From a bacterium (GTDB lineage Bacteria > UBA3054): a DNA stretch of 9,222 nt. Under the pieces are notes generated by a model. That model searched no databases, was not told the origin of the DNA, and saw nothing but the letters and a program-made list of their open reading frames with translations. This document shows, in pieces, positions 1-7,570 of this stretch. The DNA lies in assembly GCA_017538635.1 (NCBI GenBank), contig JAFYIM010000280.1, positions 1 to 9,222 of the forward strand, given 5' to 3'. Position 1 is the stretch's first letter, and each line of letters begins with the position of its first letter. The position numbers and the translations under genes are program-made.

Positions 1-856
1 AGAGGAAGGACAGGTGATGTACAAGCTTGACGACGTTCCCTACAAGGCCGCGGTCATGAGCGCGGAAGCGCAGCTATCCGAAGTCAAAGCGAAAGCGGAG
101 TACGCCCAGCAGACATACAACAGAGTCCAGGATCTTTACAACAAACAGGTTACAAGTAAGGACGCCTTCGACAACGCCAAGAGCGCCCTGGCGGTCGCCA
201 ACGCCGCGGTCCAGGCTGCGGAAGCCACGCTTCTGACGGCTCAGGAGAACTTGAGCTACACCGTCATCACTTCCCCCATTTCAGGCAAGGTCGGCACGAC
301 CGCCAAGACGAAAGGCAACTACATCACTCCCAGCTCCGGCGTTCTGGCCTCCGTCATCCAGCAGGATCCCCTGAGAGTGCGCTTCGCCATTAGCAACAAG
401 GATTTTCTTACTGACTACGGCAGCGAAAAAGAGCTGAAGGAAAAAGCGGAAGTGACCGTGAAATTGGGCGACGGCTCCATCTATCCCTTGACCGGCAAAG
501 TGACCATCACGGAAAACCAGTCGAACGAAGCGACGGACGCTGTCATCCTCTACGCCGTCTTTGCCAACCCTGATCAGAAGCTCAATCCCGGCGCCACAGT
601 CGCCGTGCTCTTAAGGAAGAACGAGAGCGTCACCTATCCCTGCGTTCTGCCGAGCGCCGTCATGCACGACGGCACCTCCTCTTACGTTTACGTCCTGGAC
701 GACAATAACGTGCCGACAAGACGCAACGTAAAAGAAGGCGTGCAGAAGGGCGACAAGCAGATAGTCCTGGAAGGGCTTAAAGAGGGCGAAAGAGTCGTGA
801 CGGACGGTATGCTGAAAGTCATCCCCGGAACCCCAGTCGTGCCGGTTGAGGAGTAA
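1..856 (+). CDS. RND efflux periplasmic adaptor (membrane fusion protein), 5'-truncated
   Basis: This is the C-terminal ~284 residues of an AcrA/HlyD-type adaptor that bridges an inner-membrane RND pump to an outer-membrane channel. The reading frame is open from base 2, and the first residues (EEGQVMYKLDDVPYKAA) match the first lipoyl half-motif of the family. The true start therefore lies upstream, and the GTG/ATG at 14/17 are internal codons. In order it shows: the end of the first lipoyl half; an Ala/Gln/Lys-rich coiled-coil hairpin (about bases 50-250); the second lipoyl half with YTVITSPISGKVG (about 259-297); a beta-barrel region beginning near DPLRVRFAISNKDF; and a membrane-proximal domain ending in GLKEGERVVTDGMLKVIPGTPV. 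About 70-90 N-terminal residues, including the signal peptide or lipobox, lie outside the window. It sits 3 nt upstream of the RND transporter and is surely its partner. The transported substrate cannot be read from the sequence. Confidence 0.95.
   Translation, partial: EEGQVMYKLDDVPYKAAVMSAEAQLSEVKAKAEYAQQTYNRVQDLYNKQVTSKDAFDNAKSALAVANAAVQAAEATLLTAQENLSYTVITSPISGKVGTTAKTKGNYITPSSGVLASVIQQDPLRVRFAISNKDFLTDYGSEKELKEKAEVTVKLGDGSIYPLTGKVTITENQSNEATDAVILYAVFANPDQKLNPGATVAVLLRKNESVTYPCVLPSAVMHDGTSSYVYVLDDNNVPTRRNVKEGVQKGDKQIVLEGLKEGERVVTDGMLKVIPGTPVVPVEE
848..853 (+). promoter_or_regulatory. Ribosome binding site of the RND transporter gene
   Basis: GAGGAG lies 6 nt before the ATG at 860, inside the last codons of the adaptor gene. 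It fixes the transporter start and points to coupled translation of adaptor and pump. Confidence 0.75.
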
Positions 857-859
857 TCC

Positions 860-3800
860 ATGTTTTCCCAGATCTTCATAGAAAGGCCGCGCCTGGCCAT
901 GGTCATCAGCCTGGTCCTGCTTTTGGCCGGCGCCATCGCCATACCCAACATCCCCATTGCGGAATATCCTGAGATCGCGCCTCCCCAGATCTACGTCGGC
1001 TGCAACTACGCCGGCGCTTCCGCCCAGGCCGTCCAGGAGACCATTGCGGTGCCTCTGGAAGCCGAGATCAACGGCGTCGAGCACCTTCTGTATTTCACCT
1101 CTTCCTGCGACGACAACGGCTCCTACAGCTGCTCCATCGTTTTCCAGCCCGGCATCGACTACGACATGGCGATGGTCAACGTCCAGAACGCCGTGAAAAG
1201 AGCTGAGGCGAAACTGCCAGACGAAGTGAAGAAAGTCGGCGTCAACATCCACAAAAGAAGCGGCGACTTCCTTACCATCTACAGCTTCCTTTCCCACAAC
1301 GACTATTCGCTTCTTGACCTCAACAACTTCGTCAACACGACTATAAAGGACGCCATCTCGCGTCTGGAAGGCGTCGCCACCGTGGCGGTCTTCGGCGAAA
1401 GAGTTTACTCCATGCGCATCTGGCTCGATCCTTTCCGCATGGCAGGCTTGGGCATCACCACGGCCAACATAATAGCGGCCATCCAGAGCCAGAACCTGCA
1501 GGCGGCGGCCGGCACGGTCGGCACGGAATCCAGCAACGAATACGTCGAGTACAAGATCGACATGCAGGGCCGTCTTCTGACGACGGAAGACTTCGGCAAC
1601 ATCGTTCTGAGAACGGAAGCTGACGGCTCAATGGTGAAGATCAGTGACGTCGCGAGAGTGGAACTGGGCGCGCGCTCCTACGCCGGCCAGGGCCTTCTCG
1701 ATGGCAAGCCCGGCGTCGGCATGGCGACATTCCGAACCAGCGACGCCAACGCCCTCGACACGGTCAACAACATCAATAAGCTCCTTGAGGAATTGAAGCC
1801 CCGCTTCCCGGAAGGCGTCTATTACGAAGTGGCTTACGATCCGACCAAGTTCATCAAGGTGACGATCAGAGAGATCATCGAAACGCTCGTCATCGCGCTT
1901 ATTCTGGTCATCGTCATCACTTATCTCTTTTTGCAGGACTGGCGCGCCACGATCGTTCCCGCCGTTGCCATCCCGGTATCCTTGCTTGCGACCTTCCCGA
2001 TCATTTACATAATCGGGTACTCTATCAACGTTTTGACAATGTTCGGCCTGATACTGGTGATCGGCTCCCTGGTGGACGACGCCATCGTCGTCGTCGAGAA
2101 CTGCCAGTCGCTGATGGAAAGGGAAGGGCTCAGTGCCCGCGACGCGGCCTCCAAATCTATGCAGCAGATAACGGGCGCCATTATCGCGACGACGCTTGTG
2201 ACGGTCGCCTGCTACGTGCCCTTGGCCTTCTACGGCGGCATGGTCGGCAACATCTACCGGCAGTTCTCCGTTACGATGTGCGTCTCCTTGTGCTTCTCGA
2301 CTTTGGTCGCTCTGACGCTTTCCCCGGCTCTCTGCTCCCTCATTCTGCGTCCGCCCAGAAAGAAAGCGCTTTGGGTGTTCGCACCCTTCAACCTAATCTT
2401 GAACTGCTCCCGCAGCATCTATCTTTTCATCGTGAAGCTGCTGGTCAGAAGAGGCTTCATCACGGTCATCCTTTTCGCGGCCTGCTGCTACCTTGCCTAC
2501 AGGGTGCACGGCACTATTCCCTCGGCCTTCCTGCCTACGGAAGACAAGGGCGTCATCCTCTGCAACCTTGAGCTCTCTCCCGGCGCAACGCTCGCCCGTA
2601 CCGACAAGGCCCTGGAGGAATTCAGGAACAAAGTCAAAGACATCCCCGGCATCAAGACCTGCTTCTCCGTTTCCGGCCAGAACATCATCAACGGCAACGG
2701 CGAAAACAACGGCATGCTCATCGTCCAGCTGAAAGACTGGAGCGAGCGCGAGGGCAAGGATCTCAGCCACACCGCCATTCTGCAGAAAGTCCAGGCGGCC
2801 GCGGCAACGATTCCCAGTGCTTCCGTCAACTGCTTCACGCCTCCGGCCATCATGGGTCTGGGCGCCACGGGCGGCGTCTCCTTCAAGATCTGCTCGGACT
2901 CCGACTCCGACCCGGTCAAGCTCAGTAACGTCGCCAAGAAGATGTCAATGGAGCTCACCATGCGTCCCGAGACTTTGTACGTTATGTCGTCTTTCAACGC
3001 CGACACGCCGCAGATCTACTTCGACCTTGACAGAGAAAAAGCCCTGAGCCTGAACGTCTCCGTCGCCAACGTCTTCGCGACGCTGCAAAGTAAACTGGCT
3101 TCCTACTACATCAACGACTTCACCATGAACGGTGAGAACTACTACGTCAAGATCCAGGCGGAAGCCGCAGAGCGCTCCTCCATTGAAAATATCGACGAAC
3201 TGATGATCCCAAGCAACAGCGGCAATCAGGTTCCTTTATCCTCTCTCGGCACGATGCGCTACACGGTCGGCCCAAAGGTCATCCAGCGCATGAATAAACT
3301 GATGTGCGCCGGCATGAACGGCATGTCCGCACCCGGCGTAACGAGCGGCGAACTGATGAAGATCATCGAGGAAACGCCTCTGCCCAAGGGCTACCACATC
3401 GAGTGGGTGGACCTCAGTTACCAGGAGAAGAACAACGAGAACCAGCTTGGCCTCCTCATCGGCCTGGCCTGCCTTTTCGCCTACCTCTTCCTGGTCGGCC
3501 AATACGAGAGCTGGTGCATTCCTGTGCCCGTCATGCTCTCCGTCGTCATCGCCTTGCTTGGCGGTCTTCTCGGCCTTAAGCTCACGCATTCCGAACTTGG
3601 CATCTACGCTCAATTAGGCTTGGTCATGCTGATCGGCCTGGCCGGCAAGAACGCCATTTTGATGGTGGAATTCTCGAAGCAGGAGCGCGAACTGGGCGTT
3701 CCCATCTTCGACGCAGCCGTCAACGGCGCCAACATGCGTTACCGCGCCGTGCTTATGACCGCCTGGTCCTTCCTCTTCGGCGTCTGGCCGCTCGTCATCG

Positions 3801-3964
3801 CGACCGGCGCCGGCGCCGGCAGCCGCCAATCCATCGGCATCACGACGTTCTCCGGCATGCTCCTTGCCACGATCGTCGGCATCTGCTTCACGCCGGCCCT
3901 CTACGCCGTCATACAGAGAATAAGGGAATTCATCAAATACCGCATCTTCAGGATGGAACACTAA
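860..3964 (+). CDS. AcrB/HAE1-type RND multidrug efflux transporter
   Basis: This is an inner-membrane, proton-driven RND pump of 1034 residues, close to the usual ~1040-1050. The start [20 protein letters not shown] is the typical amphipathic helix plus TM1 of the hydrophobe/amphiphile efflux-1 family. TM2-TM4 lie at about residues 337-412 and contain [11 protein letters not shown], with D406 and D407 matching the proton-relay aspartates D407/D408 of AcrB. TM7 is near 532-548 and TM8-TM12 span about 861-1012. [13 protein letters not shown] carries K930, the equivalent of AcrB K940. The two large periplasmic loops align with the porter and docking domains, for example [22 protein letters not shown] in the second half. 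Periplasmic cysteines are frequent (C48, C83, C91 and others), and C83/C91 are close enough to pair. The gene is 3 nt after its adaptor and overlaps the following esterase by one base. No outer-membrane channel gene is in view downstream. The RND assignment is firm; the substrate is unknown. Confidence 0.97.
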   Translation: MFSQIFIERPRLAMVISLVLLLAGAIAIPNIPIAEYPEIAPPQIYVGCNYAGASAQAVQETIAVPLEAEINGVEHLLYFTSSCDDNGSYSCSIVFQPGIDYDMAMVNVQNAVKRAEAKLPDEVKKVGVNIHKRSGDFLTIYSFLSHNDYSLLDLNNFVNTTIKDAISRLEGVATVAVFGERVYSMRIWLDPFRMAGLGITTANIIAAIQSQNLQAAAGTVGTESSNEYVEYKIDMQGRLLTTEDFGNIVLRTEADGSMVKISDVARVELGARSYAGQGLLDGKPGVGMATFRTSDANALDTVNNINKLLEELKPRFPEGVYYEVAYDPTKFIKVTIREIIETLVIALILVIVITYLFLQDWRATIVPAVAIPVSLLATFPIIYIIGYSINVLTMFGLILVIGSLVDDAIVVVENCQSLMEREGLSARDAASKSMQQITGAIIATTLVTVACYVPLAFYGGMVGNIYRQFSVTMCVSLCFSTLVALTLSPALCSLILRPPRKKALWVFAPFNLILNCSRSIYLFIVKLLVRRGFITVILFAACCYLAYRVHGTIPSAFLPTEDKGVILCNLELSPGATLARTDKALEEFRNKVKDIPGIKTCFSVSGQNIINGNGENNGMLIVQLKDWSEREGKDLSHTAILQKVQAAAATIPSASVNCFTPPAIMGLGATGGVSFKICSDSDSDPVKLSNVAKKMSMELTMRPETLYVMSSFNADTPQIYFDLDREKALSLNVSVANVFATLQSKLASYYINDFTMNGENYYVKIQAEAAERSSIENIDELMIPSNSGNQVPLSSLGTMRYTVGPKVIQRMNKLMCAGMNGMSAPGVTSGELMKIIEETPLPKGYHIEWVDLSYQEKNNENQLGLLIGLACLFAYLFLVGQYESWCIPVPVMLSVVIALLGGLLGLKLTHSELGIYAQLGLVMLIGLAGKNAILMVEFSKQERELGVPIFDAAVNGANMRYRAVLMTAWSFLFGVWPLVIATGAGAGSRQSIGITTFSGMLLATIVGICFTPALYAVIQRIREFIKYRIFRMEH
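3950..3953 (+). promoter_or_regulatory. Weak ribosome binding site and TAATG overlap for the esterase gene
   Basis: AGGA lies 10 nt before the ATG at 3964. The transporter stop TAA (3962-3964) and the ATG (3964-3966) share one base. This stop/start geometry usually means the second gene is translated by ribosomes finishing the first. Confidence 0.5.
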
Positions 3965-5982
3965 TGTACTCGCCTTTGTCTTTTGAGAAAGAGCTGGGCA
4001 TCGAGCCCGGAAACCACGCCTTAAGGCTGCCGAATGTCATAAGCGACCACATGGTCCTGCAGCAGGGAAAACCTGTTCCGATTTGGGGCCTCTGCAAAGC
4101 CGGTGCCAAAATTTCAGTCATCTTCCAGAATCAAACCCTGGAAACGACCGCGGACAGCAATGGCTCCTGGATGGTTAAGCTTTCTCCTCTCTCAAAGACT
4201 TTCGAACCGCAGACCTTGACAGTCAAAGCCTCCACCGGCGAAGAAATAAAAGTTAGCGACATCCTTATCGGCGAGGTCTGGCTCTGCTCCGGGCAAAGCA
4301 ACATGGAGATGGGCATCAAGGCCTGCTACAACGGCGAGGATCTCGTCAAAAACGCGAACCACCCTTTCCTCCGCATCCTGACCACCGTCAACAAAACGAG
4401 CTATACGCCCCGCTTCGATATCGACACCAAGTGGGCCGTCTGCACGCCGGAAACGGCCGGCAAGGGCACCTTCGGCGGCTTCTGCGCCATCGGCTATTTC
4501 TTCGCGAGAAGACTCATGGAAGAAATAGACGCTCCCATCGGCGTCATCAATAGCAGTTGGGGCGGCACGCCCATCAGGGCTTACATCCCGCCCGAAGGCT
4601 TCGAGATGACCAAGGGCATGGAAGGCAATGTAGAGGACATCAAAAAGCAAAGAAAACTCTACGAGACTTCCCTCGTCAACACCTATAAGAGAAGCAAAGA
4701 GTGGACGGAAAAAGTCAAAGTTTCCGTGGAAAACGGCGAAATAATGCCTCCTCCCCCCAAGCCTCCGAAATACCCGACGCCCTACGAGAACTGCTCCATC
4801 TACAACACCCAGATCCACCCTCTCGTTCCCTTCGCGATAAAAGGCTTCCTCTGGTACCAGGCGGAGTACGACGTCATCGACCGTCCCTGCGGCGAATCCT
4901 ATTATCAGAAGATGCACGCCCTAGTTGATGGCTGGCGCAGGATCTGGAACGAAGACCTGCCCTTCTATTACGTTCAGATCGCTTCCTGGCACTACGTCGC
5001 CATCTACACCCACCGCAACGAGATCATCGACGCCCAGACGAGATCATTGGACATTCCCAATACCGGCATGGCATTGGCCTACGACACCGCGGACGACCTG
5101 ACGAACATCCACCCGATGGACAAGAAGCCTCTGGCTGTCCGGCTCGCGAACCTTGCGCTCTACGAGCAGTACGGCAAAGCCGAACTCAGGCCTTACTTCC
5201 CGAAAATAAAAAGCATCGAGCTGGAAGGGCAAAGCGCCAAACTCACTTTCGACTTCGCCTACGACGGTCTGACGACAGCGGATGGCAAAGACCCCGACTG
5301 CTTTGAAGTCGCGGGCATAGACAAAGTCTTCCATCCCGCCAACGCTACTATCACCGCCCCTGACGAAGTAACGCTCTCTTCCGAAAAAGTCAAGAACATC
5401 ATGTACATCAATTTCGGCCGCGGCCTGCTCGACCGCCCGAACTTAAGAAACTCCGTTGGTCTTTCCGCCAACACTTTCACAACGCTGGACACCCGCCTCG
5501 TTGAGGGCAACCTTGCTTTCGGAAAACCCGTCACCTCCAATTACGAAACATATCTGGACTGCGGACCGGAATACCTTACCGACGGCGTAATTGACAACGG
5601 CAGCGCTTGGGAAGGCACGCGCTTAGGTCAGACCGCCACCATCGATCTTGAATCCCCCACCGTCTGCGACACAGTCGCGATCTATCCTTACGCCGACGGC
5701 CTCAGTGCCCAGCGCTACACAGTTGAGATCTCGCTTGACGGCGAAAACTGGGAGCGCATCGGCCTAAAAAACAACGGCATCCCCAATCTCCCCTGCGAGG
5801 AATACACCTTCGGCGCCAAAGAGGTCCGCTACGTCAGATTCAAGATCCTCTACACTAACAGAATGCGCCCCGACGAATTCGCGGAAAACAACCTCGGCCT
5901 CAGAACCTACGACTCAAGGGAACGCAGCGCCAGGATCAACGAGATCGCGGTCTATTTCAGAAGCAAGCGCAATCTGCCCTAA
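3964..5982 (+). CDS. Sialate O-acetylesterase-family esterase with C-terminal F5/8C (discoidin-like) domain
   Basis: This 672-residue protein belongs to the SASA (SGNH-type) carbohydrate esterase family, which removes acetyl groups from O-acetylated sialic acids or other acetylated sugars. An N-terminal beta-sandwich (about 20-100; RLPNVISDHMVLQQGKPVPIWG) is the standard opening. The catalytic block LCSGQSNMEMG places the nucleophile at S112. The second block is GVINSSWGGTPIRAYIP, and TNIHPMDKKPLAVRLA gives the catalytic histidine H383. The usual WYQGESN block reads WYQAEYD (297-303). From about 516 (NLAFGKPVTSN) to 669 (INEIAVYF) there is an F5/8 type C/CBM32-like domain, a common carbohydrate-binding add-on. 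The N-terminus ([19 protein letters not shown]) is polar and shows no signal peptide, and in-frame sequence upstream does not supply one. The protein may therefore be cytoplasmic or exported by an unrecognised route. It is co-transcribed with the RND pump. Family membership is firm; the exact substrate is not. Confidence 0.93.
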   Translation: MYSPLSFEKELGIEPGNHALRLPNVISDHMVLQQGKPVPIWGLCKAGAKISVIFQNQTLETTADSNGSWMVKLSPLSKTFEPQTLTVKASTGEEIKVSDILIGEVWLCSGQSNMEMGIKACYNGEDLVKNANHPFLRILTTVNKTSYTPRFDIDTKWAVCTPETAGKGTFGGFCAIGYFFARRLMEEIDAPIGVINSSWGGTPIRAYIPPEGFEMTKGMEGNVEDIKKQRKLYETSLVNTYKRSKEWTEKVKVSVENGEIMPPPPKPPKYPTPYENCSIYNTQIHPLVPFAIKGFLWYQAEYDVIDRPCGESYYQKMHALVDGWRRIWNEDLPFYYVQIASWHYVAIYTHRNEIIDAQTRSLDIPNTGMALAYDTADDLTNIHPMDKKPLAVRLANLALYEQYGKAELRPYFPKIKSIELEGQSAKLTFDFAYDGLTTADGKDPDCFEVAGIDKVFHPANATITAPDEVTLSSEKVKNIMYINFGRGLLDRPNLRNSVGLSANTFTTLDTRLVEGNLAFGKPVTSNYETYLDCGPEYLTDGVIDNGSAWEGTRLGQTATIDLESPTVCDTVAIYPYADGLSAQRYTVEISLDGENWERIGLKNNGIPNLPCEEYTFGAKEVRYVRFKILYTNRMRPDEFAENNLGLRTYDSRERSARINEIAVYFRSKRNLP

Positions 5983-5994
5983 ACAATGGCATTT

Positions 5995-6036
5995 GCGGCA
6001 AAAACCCTGCTCCCTTCGCGGGAGCAATTTTGCCGC
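5995..6036 (+). terminator. Two-segment hairpin, probable terminator of the efflux/esterase operon
   Basis: GCGGCAAAA (5995-6003) pairs with TTTTGCCGC (6028-6036), and inside it TGCTCCC (6008-6014) pairs with GGGAGCA (6020-6026) around the loop TTCGC. An asymmetric internal loop (ACCC against A) separates the two stems. It begins 12 nt after the esterase stop. There is no clean U-tract after the stem (AGTTCTAGTCC), although the outer stem has its own T-run on the 3' arm. It could act as an intrinsic terminator in a shorter fold, or as an RNA 3'-end stabiliser. Confidence 0.65.
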
Positions 6037-6078
6037 AGTTCTAGTCCTCAAATTAAGCGCCTACAGTAACGTCACTTA

Positions 6079-6086
6079 CCCCCCCC
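6079..6086 (+). repeat. C8 homopolymer upstream of the block 2 promoter
   Basis: Eight consecutive C residues lie 11 bp upstream of the predicted -35 element, in an otherwise AT-rich spacer. Homopolymer tracts of this length can slip in replication and can also be a sequencing artefact. Confidence 0.5.
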
Positions 6087-6097
6087 AGCAAATTCGT

Positions 6098-6126
6098 TTG
6101 CATTTAAAGATCTGTTTTGGTAGAAT
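6098..6126 (+). promoter_or_regulatory. Predicted sigma70-type promoter of the SUMF1/PEP-CTERM gene cluster
   Basis: TTGCAT (6098-6103) and TAGAAT (6121-6126) are separated by exactly 17 bp. A TGG immediately before the -10 gives an extended -10 (TGn). The -10 matches 5 of 6 consensus bases; the -35 matches only its TTG. It sits between the terminator-like hairpin and the first gene of the cluster. A transcript would start near 6133 and have a leader of roughly 85 nt. Confidence 0.5.
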
Positions 6127-6163
6127 CTTTAGAACATTAAAATTATATAATTGAGATAAGAGG

Positions 6164-6185
6164 ATGCACTGCATAAACGGTGCGT
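6164..6185 (+). other. Small hairpin in the 5' leader of the SUMF1 gene
   Basis: ATGCAC (6164-6169) can pair with GTGCGT (6180-6185), including one G-U pair, around a 10-nt loop. It lies in the predicted untranslated leader, about 35 nt before the start codon. The stem is short and may be chance; no known riboswitch is recognised in this leader. Confidence 0.2.
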
Positions 6186-6207
6186 CAAAAAACGAGACTT
6201 AACAAAT

Positions 6208-6214
6208 AGAGGAA
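6208..6214 (+). promoter_or_regulatory. Ribosome binding site deciding the GTG start at 6220
   Basis: AGAGGAA ends 5 nt before GTG 6220. It supports the GTG start, which also gives a complete signal peptide and the same N-terminus as the downstream paralog. Confidence 0.75.
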
Positions 6215-6219
6215 CTAAC

Positions 6220-7551
6220 GTGAACAGCAGATCTGTATTTGCTCTTTTGCTTGCCCTGACAGCTGCCGTATCGGTTCTGGCGGACCTTACCCCCAGCCAG
6301 GTGACGAACATCAGCTGCGCCCAGCGCTGGCCTTGGAACGGCAAGGTGGACATCAACTACACCCTGTCCTCCACCTCGCCCAGCCCGGTATTCCGCACCG
6401 CTTTCTACGGCCAGATAGGGAGCGGCGAAGCATTCGCCCTCAACACCCTTGAAGGCGACGGCGCCTGCGGCGTCACCTTTGCTGCCGGCGTGAAAAGAAT
6501 CACCTGGGACGCTTCAGTTGACAAGCCGAATACTGATTCCAGCAGTGTGAAGGTCGGCATCATCGCCCTGGACGTCACCAAGGCCGCTGAGTACCTTATC
6601 CTGGACCTTAACAATTACACTATGAGCTATACCATGGCCGGTCCGGATCTTTCGAGTAGTAATCCTTCGCGGGATGCCTACAAGACCTGGAAGATTTATT
6701 TCAAAAGGATCAATCCCGGGACCTACTACATGGGCTCCGCTTCAGACGAACCTGGCAGAGAACCCTCCGTCAACCCCACAGTCTATGAAGACAAGCACGC
6801 GGTGACGATCACGAAGCCTTTCTATATCGGTATTTTCGAATGCACCGCAGCCCAGTATGCAATGATCAATTCCGGCTCCTCTTCCAGCACAAAGACCCCG
6901 GCGGTATCAGTCAACATGGACGATCTGCGCGGCACCGCTTACGGAGCGACCTGGCCTACCGAGACCGACCACAGAGTTGACGACAACAGCTTCTTCGGCA
7001 GGCTGCGCCAGAAGACCGGCTACAGCCTGAAATTCGACCTGCCGACGGAAGCCCAGTGGGAAATGGCTGCCAGGGACAAGGGCGACGGGACTTACGACGA
7101 TGACGGAATTTATAACTACGACGGCACTTTCCACGGCGACAAAGTCTGGAACGACGGCTCATCTTTCTGGAAGACCAAGGTGGTTGAAGATCCGCTTGAT
7201 CCCGAAAGATCGTATACCACGAATGTCGTGGACTACACCGACATGGCCAGACTCGGTTGGTGCCAGGATCCGAACAGCGCCGTCCACGATGTCGGCTTGA
7301 AGGAGCCCGGCATAAACGGTCTCTACGACATTCACGGCAACGCCTGGGAATATTGCCTTGACCGCCTTTCCGTCCATCTCGGCACCAGCGCTGTGACCGA
7401 CCCCGTTGGCGATGCTTCGGACACTAGATTCATCGTCAAGAGCGGCAGCGTCTATGTAAGCGACCCCACCAACTACTGCCGCATGGCTATGAGAATGGGC
7501 AGAAACGCCAGAACCACCAACATAGGTTTCCGCATCGCAATCGTTTTTTAA
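6220..7551 (+). CDS. Secreted SUMF1/FGE-fold protein with unnamed N-terminal beta domain (copy 1)
   Basis: This is a 443-residue exported protein starting at GTG. Residues 1-21 form a signal peptide (MNSRSVFALLLALTAAVSVLA, cut before D22). Residues 22-150 are a beta-rich domain I cannot name, marked by RWPWNGKVDINYTL (36-49) and GVKRITWD. Residues ~155-443 are an FGE-sulfatase/SUMF1 domain (PF03781 type), seen from RINPGTYYMGS, LPTEAQWE (274-281), GLYDIHGNAWEYC (C379) and the ending NIGFRIAIVF. True formylglycine-generating enzymes bind copper through two cysteines in a G-S-Y-x-C...S-Y-C context. Here only the second is visible (C420 in NYCRMA); the first is replaced in GSVYVSDPTNYC. Formylglycine formation is therefore doubtful, and a binding or structural role in the C-type-lectin-like fold is an alternative. 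No sulfatase gene is in the window. It heads a cluster with a PEP-CTERM gene 19 nt downstream and a paralog after that. Confidence 0.92.
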   Translation: MNSRSVFALLLALTAAVSVLADLTPSQVTNISCAQRWPWNGKVDINYTLSSTSPSPVFRTAFYGQIGSGEAFALNTLEGDGACGVTFAAGVKRITWDASVDKPNTDSSSVKVGIIALDVTKAAEYLILDLNNYTMSYTMAGPDLSSSNPSRDAYKTWKIYFKRINPGTYYMGSASDEPGREPSVNPTVYEDKHAVTITKPFYIGIFECTAAQYAMINSGSSSSTKTPAVSVNMDDLRGTAYGATWPTETDHRVDDNSFFGRLRQKTGYSLKFDLPTEAQWEMAARDKGDGTYDDDGIYNYDGTFHGDKVWNDGSSFWKTKVVEDPLDPERSYTTNVVDYTDMARLGWCQDPNSAVHDVGLKEPGINGLYDIHGNAWEYCLDRLSVHLGTSAVTDPVGDASDTRFIVKSGSVYVSDPTNYCRMAMRMGRNARTTNIGFRIAIVF

Positions 7552-7570
7552 AAGCTGAACAAATATCTTA

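Noticed and set aside
14..19. GTG/ATG as the start of the adaptor protein
   Set aside because: The frame is open to base 2, and the residues before it (EEGQ) belong to the conserved first lipoyl half, so the gene begins upstream.
611..1297. 228-residue open frame on the minus strand
   Set aside because: It lies opposite the adaptor and RND genes in GC-rich DNA, has low-complexity Asp/Val/His composition and no family resemblance.
4192..4917. 241-residue open frame on the minus strand
   Set aside because: It is the antisense shadow of the esterase coding sequence, whose motifs are unambiguous.
6164..6202. 12-residue leader open frame (starts MHCINGASKN) in the SUMF1 5' leader
   Set aside because: Its AGAGGA motif abuts the ATG with no spacing, so efficient initiation is unlikely; there is no attenuation-like codon run.
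6129..6356. 75-residue minus-strand open frame over the intergenic region
   Set aside because: It has no Shine-Dalgarno sequence or recognisable motif and overlaps the promoter, leader and signal peptide of the SUMF1 gene.
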